Shown piece by piece: positions 46,975 to 55,871 of a DNA stretch of 64,000 nt. The position numbers and the translations under genes are program-made. The stretch comes from Lutimaribacter_A marinistellae. Its GTDB lineage: Bacteria > Pseudomonadota > Alphaproteobacteria > Rhodobacterales > Rhodobacteraceae. The notes under the pieces are model-generated. The model searched no databases, was not told the DNA's origin, and worked only from the letters and a program-made list of their open reading frames with translations. Within the stretch, counting starts at the first letter, position 1, and the number at the start of each line of letters is the position of its first letter. The DNA is taken from positions 372,001 to 436,000 of the forward strand of contig NZ_JBHRXI010000001.1 of the NCBI RefSeq assembly GCF_042648365.1, written 5' to 3'.

Positions 46975-47005
46975 TGCCCCGGCAGCCTCGTGAGCCGCCG
47001 GGGCA
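46975..47005 (+). terminator. hairpin after leuB
   Basis: A 9-bp perfect stem TGCCCCGGC / GCCGGGGCA with a 13-nt loop, 12 nt after the leuB stop. It lacks a T-run on the plus strand, so termination may be weak or Rho-dependent. Confidence 0.5.
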
Positions 47006-47163
47006 TACGAAAAACGGCTTTTTCGGTGGCGCCAAAGCAAGCACGCAGCGCCACCGAAACACCTGCCAAGCGGTGGCAGTTTGAGCTTGAGCTTAATCCG
47101 GTAAGGACTGTCGATTCGGCCTTGCAAAACCCCGACACCCGGTTTACCTGCCATTCCCACGGT

Positions 47164-47240
47164 CGGAGTGTAGCTCAGCCTGGTAGAGCACTGTCTTCGG
47201 GAGGCAGGGGTCGTGAGTTCGAATCTCGCCACTCCGACCA
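47164..47240 (+). tRNA. tRNA-Pro (anticodon CGG)
   Basis: A 77-nt cloverleaf with encoded CCA. Acceptor stem CGGAGTG/CACTCCG, D-arm GCTC...GAGC, anticodon stem-loop CTGTC-TTCGGGA-GGCAG with CGG at 34-36 and G37, variable loop, T-arm with GTTCGAATC. Reads codon CCG. No attachment-site duplication was noticed at its 3' end. Confidence 0.95.
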
Positions 47241-47312
47241 TTTTCACAAAACATCTGCAATTCTGTCGGCTGTTCGCACGGGTACGCCATTGCGGTCCAA
47301 TGCATCAGCGTG

Positions 47313-47340
47313 AAAAAGCCGCCGGCATCCACCGGCGGCT
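47313..47340 (-). terminator. intrinsic terminator of the RTX nucleotidase gene
   Basis: A 9-bp perfect stem AGCCGCCGG / CCGGCGGCT with a 6-nt loop; on the minus strand it is followed by five T residues. It lies 26 nt after the RTX gene stop and could also end the tRNA transcript from the other side. Confidence 0.85.
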
Positions 47341-47366
47341 GTTGATTTCACTGGTCTCGAACCGGA

Positions 47367-50300
47367 TCAGGCAAGCAGATCGAATACGTCGCCGTTTGCC
47401 AGGCGCAAATTGATCTCGGTCGCGTCAGCACCATCGACCAGAGCGAACAGCGTCTGCCCGGTGGGCGCGTGGCCGATGAACGCTTCGGCGATGGCGCCGT
47501 CACCTGCACCCTCGGTGATCGCGAAATTGACAACCAACTCGTCTGCCGTCGCACCTTCGAGACCGAACACCAGCAAATCTCCGTCGGTCGACGAATAGTC
47601 CTGGATCCAGTCGGAGCCATGAACAGCGGCGCCCGCATGGTAGAACTGGTCCGCGCCGGCGCCGCCGTTGAGACGGTCAAAGCCAGACCCGCCGTTGAGG
47701 AAGTCGTCACCCGCGTTGCCGAAGAGCTCGTCGGAGATTGCACCACCGCTTAGCGCGTCATCTCCATCATGCCCGACAAGCATGTCGCTACCAGTCTGCC
47801 CCAAAAGCACGTCGTCGCCGTCCATGCCGTTGAGGATGTCGTTTCCGGCACCACCGTCGACAGTGTCATCCCCGGCCCCTGCGTATACCGTATCGCTCAG
47901 GTCCATATCGGTTTCGCCAGCCATGATGTTATCATTGCCACCAAAGCCGTCGATCACGTCCGCACCATCGAGGCCGAAGATGAAGTCATCCCCTTCGGTT
48001 CCGAGCAAGCGATCGGCACCGTCGGTTCCGGTCGTCCGGGTAACATCGTCAAAATTGTAGATGACAGTGTTTCCATCGCCTTCATAGGCAACCGCGATCT
48101 GGGCCAACCCGGTCGCGCTGTCCTCGGGCGAGATGAAATCGATGGTCTCGGGCGACAGGTGACCGTTCGCCTGCCCGTCGATATAGCCCACATACTGGGG
48201 CATTGCGGGGTTCGAAATATCCATCACCATGATGCCGTTGTCGCGCTCCAGCCCGACAAAGGCCATCACACGCCCCTCAACCATACCGACGGCCACAGCC
48301 TCGGGTTCGACGCCCTTGTCATCCGACCGGCCGTCAAATTCGCCGTCATCCGCATTGAACTGGTCAGGGCGGATTTCGGCGATGATCTGCGAAAAGCTCG
48401 AAGCGCTGTCGAAGACGATGTCGCCTGCCGTGTTGTAGATGGTGAAGCTGCGCGACCCGTAGGCGTAGAGCTGATCGTAATCGCCGTCACCGTCGGTGTC
48501 GCCCAAATCGCTACGAACCTTCAGTCGGCCGAGATTCGCGTCCTGCTGAAGCTCTTCGGCGTTCGGGAAAACAGTCGGATCGAGCATCAGATCCTTGACC
48601 CGCGCTTCGGTCGCGTCACGCGCATCGCCTTCGTTCGCCGTCAGTACGTAGGTCTCTCCGTCGATCTCGTAGGAGGTAATGGCATCGGGCTGACGCATCC
48701 CCACGAGGTTGTCGTAGTTCTGAAGGTTGATCGCGTTGTCGCGGTTCGACGCATCGAGTTCGAACCCCTCTTCGGAACGGTCCACAAGGCCGAAGCTGCG
48801 CAGCGCGGTGATCTGGTTAGTCATCAGATCGACAACGGCGTAGGCGTTGGCCTCCTGAAGTGCGACCCAGGCCGTTTCGCCGCCCGGCAGGACAGTGATG
48901 TATTCGGGTTCCAGATCTTCGGAAACCGACTTGCCCGGTTCGATCAGAACGCCCTCCTCACGCAGCGTGTCTTCCTGACCATCGAAATCGGAGAAATCGA
49001 GGATCGAGATGACGGCCTCATCTGGGTTGACCGAAATGTCGATGATCGAAACCGTCCCAAGCGGATCGGTGCCATCGGTCGGCTCGCCTTCACCGGCAAC
49101 GAGGATCTTGTTGCCATCGGGCGTGAAGGTCACCATGTCCGGTAGGTTTCCAACCTCGTAAAGCTGGATCTGGGAGCCTTCGGTGTCGAATAGGGCCACC
49201 ACACCATTTGCTGCACCTTCGCGGGCGATGGCGACCGCGACGAAGCCGTTCTTGACATCGACCGATTGAACACCGTCGTACCCGTCGATACCGCTCAGGT
49301 CGATGGACATGGCCAGATCGCCAGAAGCCATGTCGAAGACGTCGATCTGGTCCTGCGCGCCATTGGTGACGTATGCCTTACCGTCCTCGGTGTTGACGAC
49401 CTCGGACCCGCCGGTGAACAGCTCGGTCTCACCGCTGTTGAGCGTCGCCGCGATCGATACCTCAATGCTATCGTCCGGCTCGCCGATCAGGATGTAGTCA
49501 CGGTCGCCGTTGCGGGACAACTGCACGATGCCACGGTCGTTCATAGCGTCCGTATCGGCCTCGGCAAAGGCGTTGTCCTCGTCGGCAAAGTTGCTCTGGA
49601 AGTAGTCGGCAAGCGCTTTCTGCTCGCCAAGCAGGTTCTCAGCATCGCCATCCGGCGTGGTCGATCCATCTTCGGTCAGGTACTGGATGTCGGTTGCCAA
49701 CTCCTGGAACGGATAGCCATCGCCATTGTTGTCGACAAGGAAGTTGAGCGTGACGACGCGGATCTGTTCGGGCGCATCCGTTGTGAGCATGCCATCGCGC
49801 GCGATGATCATCTTTTCGCCTGTCTCGGGATCGATCAGAGCGACGGTTTGAACCCGTCCGCCTTCGGTTGCGACCTGCGGCATGCCCGTTTCCGGATCGA
49901 CGATGTAATTTCCATCATCGTCGGTGGCCAGGATCTGCGCGTCGCCCGCCTCGTCAAACGAGAAGCGCAGGCCGGCGATCTGCGGGAACCGGCCCGGAGT
50001 ATTGCCAGCATCTGTATCCGTTTCGGCCACCGCATGTTCGAGCAGCATCATCAGGCCTTCGGCGGTGAGCGTGATCAGCGTCAGCCCGTTGTTGAAGCGC
50101 AGTGCATTCTCGATATCGAGCTGCGACAGCAGACCGTCGCCTTTGTTCGTGCCGTCATTATCCGACCCGCCGATCGCGGCGCGGATACCGCCGCCGTTCT
50201 TGAACGAGACCATCACGTCGGAGTCCGCGTCGCGCGCCGCTGCGAGGTTGGCCTCGGCCGTCACGCGACCAAAGTTGGTTTCCTCGGTCCGGACCGACTC

Positions 50301-51968
50301 GCGGCGACCATCGAGGAACACCTCATGCGCACCGAAGATGATCCCGTCCTTGGCCTCGACGATGCCTGCAACGGCGTCGGTGAGGTCTTGGACGATGTCC
50401 GCCTGCCCCGAGAGATCAACGGCAACACCGGCGGTCGGGGTGACGTCGGTCAGACCGGTCTGGTTGACAAGCTGGCCGCGCAGTTCGCCGCCCGGATTGT
50501 TGTCGGTGTGGATGTTGACATACATGTTACCGGCGTTCAGCTCGGCCAGTTCGGCATCGGTCAGCAGGAAGCGACCATAATAGCTGCCAGAGCCGTCGCC
50601 ATTGTCGGTGACGGTCAACGAACGCACGACCCCGCCATTCGCGCCAGTGGCCGCGTTGTGGAGGTGAATCGCGTCGATCGGGTTACCTTCGGGATCGACA
50701 CCGTCGGGGCTGACATCCCGCAGTGCGGAGGAAAGGTTGGCGAAGGTGCCATCGACGACAAGGACATTGTCGCGCACATACATGTCAAAGCTGCCCTCGG
50801 CCGCCGTGTCTGCCACTGGCGGAACCTCCTGCGCCTCTGTGGTCATCACGCCTTGGGCGCCCTGAACCTGGCCGACCATGTCGACAACGCCCTGCTCGTC
50901 CGTCGCGAACGCGCCCGAAACACTCGCATCGATGCTATCGGTCATCAGCACGCCATTTTCGTCGAATTCCACCACGAGGCGGCCGACATAGCTGTACTCG
51001 CCATCGGTGGAAACGATGGCGACCGGGTTGCCGCCAGCATCCGTGGCAAGGAAGGGATAGCCTTCATCTGCGGTGTCGCCGTCGCGCAGACGGTCGGTTG
51101 CGTCGGCCTGCAGCGTGTCGGAACCGCCAGCGATGATGACGTCGACACCGTTCAGCAGACCCGCCAGTTCTTTCTCCAGCGAAATCTGTTGGAGGTGCGA
51201 GGCAACGATGATCTTATTGACACCCTCACCGATCAATTGGTCGATCTCAGCCTGGATAACAGTGGCCAATGCAGCCATGTCGTTCACACCGCCGGTCGTT
51301 TCGTTCACCCCGCCAGTGGAAGAGATTGTCTCGATGATCTGCGTCGTGGCCCCCACGACGCCGATGCGTTCGCCGTTTTCCTCGATGATGGTCGAAGGCG
51401 CGATCGCAGGACCGGTGTCTCCTGCGGCGAGATCGGCGAGCGACTCGTTGAACATGTCGTTTGTCATCAGCATGTCGGTGAAAAGACCCGACAACGCGCC
51501 ATCCGCTCCGAAATCCAGGTTGGACGTCAGGTAGGGGAATGTCGCGCCGACCCACTCGATCACGCCATCACCGCCTTCTGCGCCGATCACCTCGGAGAAT
51601 GCCGTGGTTCCCGGGTCGAACTCGTGGTTGCCGACTGCGGATGCATCGAAACCGATCACGTTCATGATCGAGACGTCGACACGGCCACCGCCACGCCCGA
51701 GGTCGAGATCGACGCCGGTCAGGTCCATGCCCATCACCTCGGTATAGAGGCGCGCATAGGCGTCGGTCAGGACGCCTCCCATCGAAAAATCAGCCGCCGT
51801 CGAAAAGAACGGGCCAGGGATATAGTTGTCACCCGCCGAGATCGTGACCGAGTTGGCCTGATCGTCCTGAAGCGCCTCGATGATGGCTGCGAAGTTCGAG
51901 GCGCGCGAGAGGGCGTCAACGCCGCCTTCCAGATCGCTCGCGTGAAGGATTTGAAGGGTATAGGTCAT
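47367..51968 (-). CDS. RTX-type secreted multidomain protein: 5'-nucleotidase/CHRD/choice-of-anchor I
   Basis: A 1533-residue protein without an N-terminal signal peptide. Domain order: metallophosphatase of the 5'-nucleotidase family (ILHASDLEGG, SAGDNYIPGPFF, GNHEFDPG at 113-120); CHRD domain at about 370-500 (AIHLHNAATGANGGVV, NPGGELRGQL); 5'-nucleotidase C-terminal domain (MVSFKNGGGIRAAI, NGLTLITLTAEGLMMLLEHAV); a choice-of-anchor-I beta-propeller at about 830-1300 (GGSEVVNTEDGKAYVTNGAQD, GNLPDMVTFTPDGNKILVAGEGEP); RTX nonapeptides at about 1313-1441 (GGAGNDILNG, GNAGDDFLNGG); and a C-terminus ending NGDVFDLLA, a typical type I signal. The first metal motif is DLE rather than the usual D-x-H. 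It probably scavenges phosphate from extracellular nucleotides; export by the 1.6-4.6 kb system is inferred. Confidence 0.9.
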   Translation of the reverse strand: MTYTLQILHASDLEGGVDALSRASNFAAIIEALQDDQANSVTISAGDNYIPGPFFSTAADFSMGGVLTDAYARLYTEVMGMDLTGVDLDLGRGGGRVDVSIMNVIGFDASAVGNHEFDPGTTAFSEVIGAEGGDGVIEWVGATFPYLTSNLDFGADGALSGLFTDMLMTNDMFNESLADLAAGDTGPAIAPSTIIEENGERIGVVGATTQIIETISSTGGVNETTGGVNDMAALATVIQAEIDQLIGEGVNKIIVASHLQQISLEKELAGLLNGVDVIIAGGSDTLQADATDRLRDGDTADEGYPFLATDAGGNPVAIVSTDGEYSYVGRLVVEFDENGVLMTDSIDASVSGAFATDEQGVVDMVGQVQGAQGVMTTEAQEVPPVADTAAEGSFDMYVRDNVLVVDGTFANLSSALRDVSPDGVDPEGNPIDAIHLHNAATGANGGVVRSLTVTDNGDGSGSYYGRFLLTDAELAELNAGNMYVNIHTDNNPGGELRGQLVNQTGLTDVTPTAGVAVDLSGQADIVQDLTDAVAGIVEAKDGIIFGAHEVFLDGRRESVRTEETNFGRVTAEANLAAARDADSDVMVSFKNGGGIRAAIGGSDNDGTNKGDGLLSQLDIENALRFNNGLTLITLTAEGLMMLLEHAVAETDTDAGNTPGRFPQIAGLRFSFDEAGDAQILATDDDGNYIVDPETGMPQVATEGGRVQTVALIDPETGEKMIIARDGMLTTDAPEQIRVVTLNFLVDNNGDGYPFQELATDIQYLTEDGSTTPDGDAENLLGEQKALADYFQSNFADEDNAFAEADTDAMNDRGIVQLSRNGDRDYILIGEPDDSIEVSIAATLNSGETELFTGGSEVVNTEDGKAYVTNGAQDQIDVFDMASGDLAMSIDLSGIDGYDGVQSVDVKNGFVAVAIAREGAANGVVALFDTEGSQIQLYEVGNLPDMVTFTPDGNKILVAGEGEPTDGTDPLGTVSIIDISVNPDEAVISILDFSDFDGQEDTLREEGVLIEPGKSVSEDLEPEYITVLPGGETAWVALQEANAYAVVDLMTNQITALRSFGLVDRSEEGFELDASNRDNAINLQNYDNLVGMRQPDAITSYEIDGETYVLTANEGDARDATEARVKDLMLDPTVFPNAEELQQDANLGRLKVRSDLGDTDGDGDYDQLYAYGSRSFTIYNTAGDIVFDSASSFSQIIAEIRPDQFNADDGEFDGRSDDKGVEPEAVAVGMVEGRVMAFVGLERDNGIMVMDISNPAMPQYVGYIDGQANGHLSPETIDFISPEDSATGLAQIAVAYEGDGNTVIYNFDDVTRTTGTDGADRLLGTEGDDFIFGLDGADVIDGFGGNDNIMAGETDMDLSDTVYAGAGDDTVDGGAGNDILNGMDGDDVLLGQTGSDMLVGHDGDDALSGGAISDELFGNAGDDFLNGGSGFDRLNGGAGADQFYHAGAAVHGSDWIQDYSSTDGDLLVFGLEGATADELVVNFAITEGAGDGAIAEAFIGHAPTGQTLFALVDGADATEINLRLANGDVFDLLA

Positions 51969-52133
51969 GATAATTTTCCGTGGGTTTCTGGGACTCGTCC
52001 TACACGGGCTATCACTGGTTTATGTCAGTTTTCTCACAAGGCTCACTCAGGGACTTGCCGCCGGTTTTGCTACACTTGGAAACGCGTCAACACCTGCAGC
52101 CTGCCCGAAACCAGATGCAGCGACGTGCATTTC

Positions 52134-52149
52134 GGTTGCAATTGCAACC
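52134..52149. promoter_or_regulatory. perfect palindrome GGTTGCAATTGCAACC between the RTX and TPP-enzyme genes
   Basis: A 16-bp perfect inverted repeat in the 243-nt divergent region, 62 nt before the TPP-enzyme start and 165 nt from the RTX start. Placement suits an operator controlling one or both genes. The cognate regulator is not identifiable. Nothing else was recognised in the gap. Confidence 0.5.
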
Positions 52150-52211
52150 AAATCTGATGCAGGTAATCGGGAAACGCCGAAACCGCCACCCACAGTCAAG
52201 CGAGGCACAAG

Positions 52212-53840
52212 ATGGCAGAGACGAAATCCTACACCTACCAGTCCATCGCCCAAGCCGTGCAGGACCACGGACTCGACACGATGTTCGGGCTGATGGGTGA
52301 TGCAAACCTGTTCATGGTCGACCACTACGTCCGCACCTGCGGCGGAACCTTCGTCCCTGTCGCCTATGAAGGCAGTGCGGTGCTGATGGCGCTGGCTTAT
52401 TCCCATGTTTCAGGCAAGGTCGGCGTCGCGACCGTCACGCACGGACCCGCGCTCAGCAACTGCGTCACCGCCCTGACCGAGGGCGCGCGGGGACATGTCC
52501 CGATGGTGCTTCTGGCCGGTGACACGCCCGTGATGAACCCACAGAACCTGCAAAACATCGACCAGCGCGAATTGGTCAAAGTGACCGGAGCCGGGTTCGA
52601 ACAGCTTCGCGCGCCGGAAACGGCCGCTTATGACATCGCACATGCGTTCTATCGGGCACGGGTCGAAAAGCGCCCCATCGTGCTGAACATGCCGGCAGAT
52701 TTCATGTGGCAGGAAGTGGAGCATCAAAAGACCGTTTTCGCGACCTTCGGCGCACCGGCCTATGTTCCCGAAGGCGACGACGTGGACAATGCCATCGGCA
52801 TCATCGCCTCGGCAAGACGCCCGGTCATTCTTGCCGGTGGCGGTGCAGCCCATGCCAAGGAAAAGCTGACGCGCCTAGCCGACAGGCTCGAGGCGCCTTT
52901 GGCCACGACCCTCAAGGCCAAGGGTCTGTTCAACGACCATCCCTACAATATGGATATCTTCGGAACGCTGAGCACCCCGGCAGCCTATGACGTGATCGCC
53001 AAGGCCGATTGCGTGATCTGCTTCGGGACCAGCCTGCACCATTTCACCACCGACAAGGGCGCCTTGATGAAAGGCAAGCGCGTCGTACAGGTGAACGAGT
53101 CCGTGCGAGAGCTGAGCAAGAACTACCATCCCGATGCTGCGCTGGTCGCTGATGCAGGTCTGACGGCGGACAACATCGTCTACTGGCTGGACGAGGCCGA
53201 GATCGCGCCAAGCGGCTTCACCAAGGAGCTGGATATGGAAGCGCTTACCGCGCATCCGCCAGGTGACCGCGACAAGGCTCAGCCGGGTCATGTGAACTAT
53301 GTCTATGCGCTGGACCGGTTGGAGGAGGCCCTGCCCAAGAACCGCATCCTGACAACCGACGGTGGCCGCTTCATGACCGAGGTATGGTGCCGTATTTCAG
53401 CTCCCGATCCGCATAGTTTCATTGTCACCGCGAATTTCGGCTCGATCGGCCTTGGCCTGCAAGAAGCCATTGGCGCCGGCCTCGCCGCGCCCGACCGCCC
53501 TGTCGTGCTTTTCACCGGTGACGGCGGGTTCATGATGGGTGGTGTCAATGAATTCAACACCGCTGTTCGGCTCAAGCAGGACCTGATCGTGATCGTGGCC
53601 AATGACTCGGCATACGGCGCCGAGCATATCCAGTTCCTTGATCGCAGCATGGATCCCGGCCTGTCGCAGTTCGAATGGCCCTGTTTCGCCGACGTCGCGA
53701 CGTCGCTTGGCGGGCACGGCATTCTGGTCGAGTCCGCAGATGATCTGGACAAGGCCGTCGCGGCGATCGAAACCCGCGAACGTCCGCTGCTGATCGAATT
53801 GCGCCTCGACCCGAACGACGTACCCCGCATGCGGATCTGA
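52212..53840 (+). CDS. thiamine pyrophosphate-dependent enzyme, acetolactate synthase large-subunit-like
   Basis: A 542-residue three-domain TPP enzyme. The Pyr domain has GLMGDANLFMVDHYVR and the activating glutamate in VAYEGSAVLMALAYS; the central domain follows (RRPVILAGGGAAHAKEKL); the PP domain has GSIGLGLQEAIGAGLA and the TPP/Mg motif GDGGFMMGGVNEFNT...ANDSAYG. It lacks the small-subunit partner gene and resembles unassigned AHAS-like enzymes (benzoylformate decarboxylase, oxalyl-CoA decarboxylase, sulfoacetaldehyde acetyltransferase relatives), so the substrate is open. It is followed by a good terminator. Confidence 0.85.
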   Translation: MAETKSYTYQSIAQAVQDHGLDTMFGLMGDANLFMVDHYVRTCGGTFVPVAYEGSAVLMALAYSHVSGKVGVATVTHGPALSNCVTALTEGARGHVPMVLLAGDTPVMNPQNLQNIDQRELVKVTGAGFEQLRAPETAAYDIAHAFYRARVEKRPIVLNMPADFMWQEVEHQKTVFATFGAPAYVPEGDDVDNAIGIIASARRPVILAGGGAAHAKEKLTRLADRLEAPLATTLKAKGLFNDHPYNMDIFGTLSTPAAYDVIAKADCVICFGTSLHHFTTDKGALMKGKRVVQVNESVRELSKNYHPDAALVADAGLTADNIVYWLDEAEIAPSGFTKELDMEALTAHPPGDRDKAQPGHVNYVYALDRLEEALPKNRILTTDGGRFMTEVWCRISAPDPHSFIVTANFGSIGLGLQEAIGAGLAAPDRPVVLFTGDGGFMMGGVNEFNTAVRLKQDLIVIVANDSAYGAEHIQFLDRSMDPGLSQFEWPCFADVATSLGGHGILVESADDLDKAVAAIETRERPLLIELRLDPNDVPRMRI

Positions 53841-53875
53841 CCGCTGAGCAGAATACACAGATAAACAAACTAAGC

Positions 53876-53915
53876 ACGACGAGGCCCGCGCGTATCTGCC
53901 GCGGGCCTTTGTCGT
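53876..53915 (+). terminator. terminator of the TPP-enzyme gene
   Basis: A strong stem AGGCCCGCG / CGCGGGCCT with a 9-nt loop, extended by CGAC/GTCG outside, beginning 36 nt after the stop codon. A short TTT follows. Confidence 0.7.
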
Positions 53916-54030
53916 TGCGGAAAATTCCAAAACTCCAAACCAGCTCGAAAAGACCGCAAGGCCCGGATGAGGAACCGCAGCGCAAAGCGAAACGTTGGCC
54001 TGTGACACAAACGACTGCCGAGGTTCCACA

Positions 54031-54267
54031 ATGCCAAATGCAATGCGCGCTGCAATTTTCGGGCTATGGCTATGCTGCATGACGGTTGGCGTCAGCGCCG
54101 CGATACAAACCGACTTGGTAAGCAGCTGGTTGGGCGTGATGGCGGTTTTCCTCGCCGGTTTGTTCCTGACGCGCCCGGAAGCCCACCCACCGCTTGCTGC
54201 TCGACGCGTGGTTGATCCCGGGCACCCGCCGCGCCAGGCGCGGTTTCGCAATCTGCCGCGCGCATGA
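54031..54267 (+). CDS. small membrane protein, unknown
   Basis: A 78-residue frame with two hydrophobic segments (AAIFGLWLCCMTVGVSAAI and WLGVMAVFLAGLFL) and a basic, Pro-rich C-terminus. GAGG lies 7 nt upstream of ATG 54031. No family is recognised. It precedes the MgtC gene by 48 nt. Its reality rests on the start signals and the hydrophobic pattern only. Confidence 0.5.
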   Translation: MPNAMRAAIFGLWLCCMTVGVSAAIQTDLVSSWLGVMAVFLAGLFLTRPEAHPPLAARRVVDPGHPPRQARFRNLPRA

Positions 54268-54315
54268 ACGGTCAAACCCCGATTCAAGTCTCAAAGATCA
54301 ATACCGGGTACAGAA

Positions 54316-54828
54316 TTGGAACAGCTACTAGACGAATTTCGCTCGACAATGGACATACCTTGGTCGATCTGGTCGGCCCGGCTTGTGGGCACGGTGGTCC
54401 TGTGCGGGCTCATCGGGTTCGAGCGCGAGGTAGACAAGCGGCAGGCCGGCATCAGAACCCATATCCTGGTTGGTCTGGCCTCGGCCCTCTACTGCATCGT
54501 GATGCAGCATCTGGTCGTCAGCGATGAGTTCGCCACCGACCGGGTCCGCACCGACCCGATCCGCGTGGTCGAGGCGGTGACGCAGGGTGTTGCCTTCCTG
54601 GCCGCCGGCCTGGTTGTGTTTCACCAAGGCAATGTCCGTGGATTGAAAACGGGCGCAACCATGTGGCTATCGGCTGCGATTGGCCTGGCTTGCGGCCTTG
54701 GCCTTTGGGGGCTGGCCGTTACCACGACGATCATAGCCATCGTGATCATCGTTCTGTTTCGCAAGATCGAGCAAAAAGCCGGTACCCATGTTCCCGGGCA
54801 TAAGAACGCGGGAGAAAAAGAAGCATGA
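54316..54828 (+). CDS. MgtC/SapB family membrane protein
   Basis: About 170 residues with five membrane helices. The MgtC signature region is present: SARLVGTVVLCGLIGFEREVD, KRQAGIRTHILVGLASAL, and GVAFLAAGLVVFHQGNVRGLKTGATMWLSAAIGLACG. MgtC proteins inhibit F-ATPase or serve Mg2+ limitation survival in pathogens; in marine bacteria the role is unclear. The start is TTG 54316 or ATG 54349, neither with a strong ribosome-binding site. It overlaps exoD by 4 nt (ATGA). Confidence 0.88.
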   Translation: MEQLLDEFRSTMDIPWSIWSARLVGTVVLCGLIGFEREVDKRQAGIRTHILVGLASALYCIVMQHLVVSDEFATDRVRTDPIRVVEAVTQGVAFLAAGLVVFHQGNVRGLKTGATMWLSAAIGLACGLGLWGLAVTTTIIAIVIIVLFRKIEQKAGTHVPGHKNAGEKEA

Positions 54829-55415
54829 CCCAGACGCATACACCGCTTGGAGACATGGCCGACAGGATCACCGATGCCGATGGTAATTCGGACGGCCAGA
54901 TCGCGATGGGCGACATCGTACACATTCTGGGTTCGCGCAGCCATTATGCCTTGCTGTTGGCCGTGTCTGCGGCTGCGGCGACACCACTGTCAGGCATTCC
55001 CGGAGTCTCGGCCGTCTGCGGGCTGTTGATCGCCCTGATTGCCGGTGAACGGATCTTTTTTCGCTATCGCGACGTATTCGTGCCCGACAAGCTGCGTCAT
55101 CGGTCCATCGACACTCAGAAGGTTCGCGGTACGATTGATCGCGTCCGACCCTTCATCGACTGGATTGACCGGCACACGCGCAAGCGCTTCGCCACGATTT
55201 TCACCGCGCCCCTGATCTATGTCCCGTTACTGATCTGCCTGATCTCCGGAGCGACAATGCCGTTCCTTGAGGTCATACCTTTCACATCGTCAATCGTCGC
55301 GTCGGGAGTTCTTTTGATTTCGATCGGTCTTGTGACGCGGGACGGCCTGTTCGCTGCATTGGCGCTGATCCCCTACGTCGCCATCGTCGTCTTGATAAGC
55401 CGCTTTCTGTCATAG
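54825..55415 (+). CDS. exoD: exopolysaccharide synthesis ExoD family membrane protein
   Basis: A 196-residue ExoD-family protein. In Sinorhizobium ExoD affects exopolysaccharide and alkali tolerance; its biochemical function is not known. The family pattern is GSRSHYALLLAVSAAAATPLSGIPGVSAVCGLLIALIAGE, then a basic loop (FRYRDVFVPDKLRHRSI), then a helical pair near residues 130-190. GGGAG is upstream. It is translationally coupled to the MgtC gene. Confidence 0.88.
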   Translation: MTQTHTPLGDMADRITDADGNSDGQIAMGDIVHILGSRSHYALLLAVSAAAATPLSGIPGVSAVCGLLIALIAGERIFFRYRDVFVPDKLRHRSIDTQKVRGTIDRVRPFIDWIDRHTRKRFATIFTAPLIYVPLLICLISGATMPFLEVIPFTSSIVASGVLLISIGLVTRDGLFAALALIPYVAIVVLISRFLS

Positions 55416-55501
55416 CGGTCGCGCACTTGAACAAAGGGTGCCCTGATAATCGCAGCGCACGGATGACCGACCCGAACCCTGAGTTCGGGTCAGGCCGTCC
55501 A

Positions 55502-55861
55502 TTAGGTGCGGTTCATCGGCGTGGGCGCACCGCTCGACATATCGGTCCCTGTGTAGGGAAGGTTGGCCGCTTTCCAGGCGCCCATGCCACCCTCCATATG
55601 GGCGACTGGAGAGATCCCCGCGCCACGCATCCGCTCTGCGACCTTGCCCGAACGGATACCCGAACCGCAATGGATGACGATCCGTTTGCCATCTTGCGTC
55701 GGCAAAGCCTCGGGGCGGAAAAAGGCCATCGGCATGAGGAGCGCGCCCTCGATATGCTCCATCAGGTACTCTTGGGGGGTGCGCACGTCGATCAGCACGA
55801 TCTCCTGCGCATCCAGCGCTTCCTTGACGCGGGCGGGGGACCAGTTTTCTGTTTCGGACAT
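55502..55861 (-). CDS. single-domain rhodanese-like protein
   Basis: A 119-residue single rhodanese domain. The active loop is IHCGSGIRSGKVAERM with the catalytic cysteine; the N-terminal VLIDVRTPQEYLMEHIEGALLMP is standard. GAGGTG lies 6 nt ahead of ATG 55861. It lies 10 nt downstream of the persulfide-dioxygenase-like gene, on the same strand. In such pairs the rhodanese moves sulfane sulfur between glutathione persulfide and sulfite/thiosulfate in sulfide detoxification. Confidence 0.92.
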   Translation of the reverse strand: MSETENWSPARVKEALDAQEIVLIDVRTPQEYLMEHIEGALLMPMAFFRPEALPTQDGKRIVIHCGSGIRSGKVAERMRGAGISPVAHMEGGMGAWKAANLPYTGTDMSSGAPTPMNRT

Positions 55862-55871
55862 CGGGTTCACC

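Noticed and set aside
47164..47240. tRNA-Pro as an integration site
   Set aside because: No integrase gene and no repeated copy of the tRNA 3' end were seen nearby.
49266..52157. Long open frame on the plus strand opposite the RTX nucleotidase gene
   Set aside because: It is exactly antisense to a gene with clear domains; its translation is rich in Arg, Gly, Val and His with no domain, as expected for the reverse of GC-rich coding DNA.
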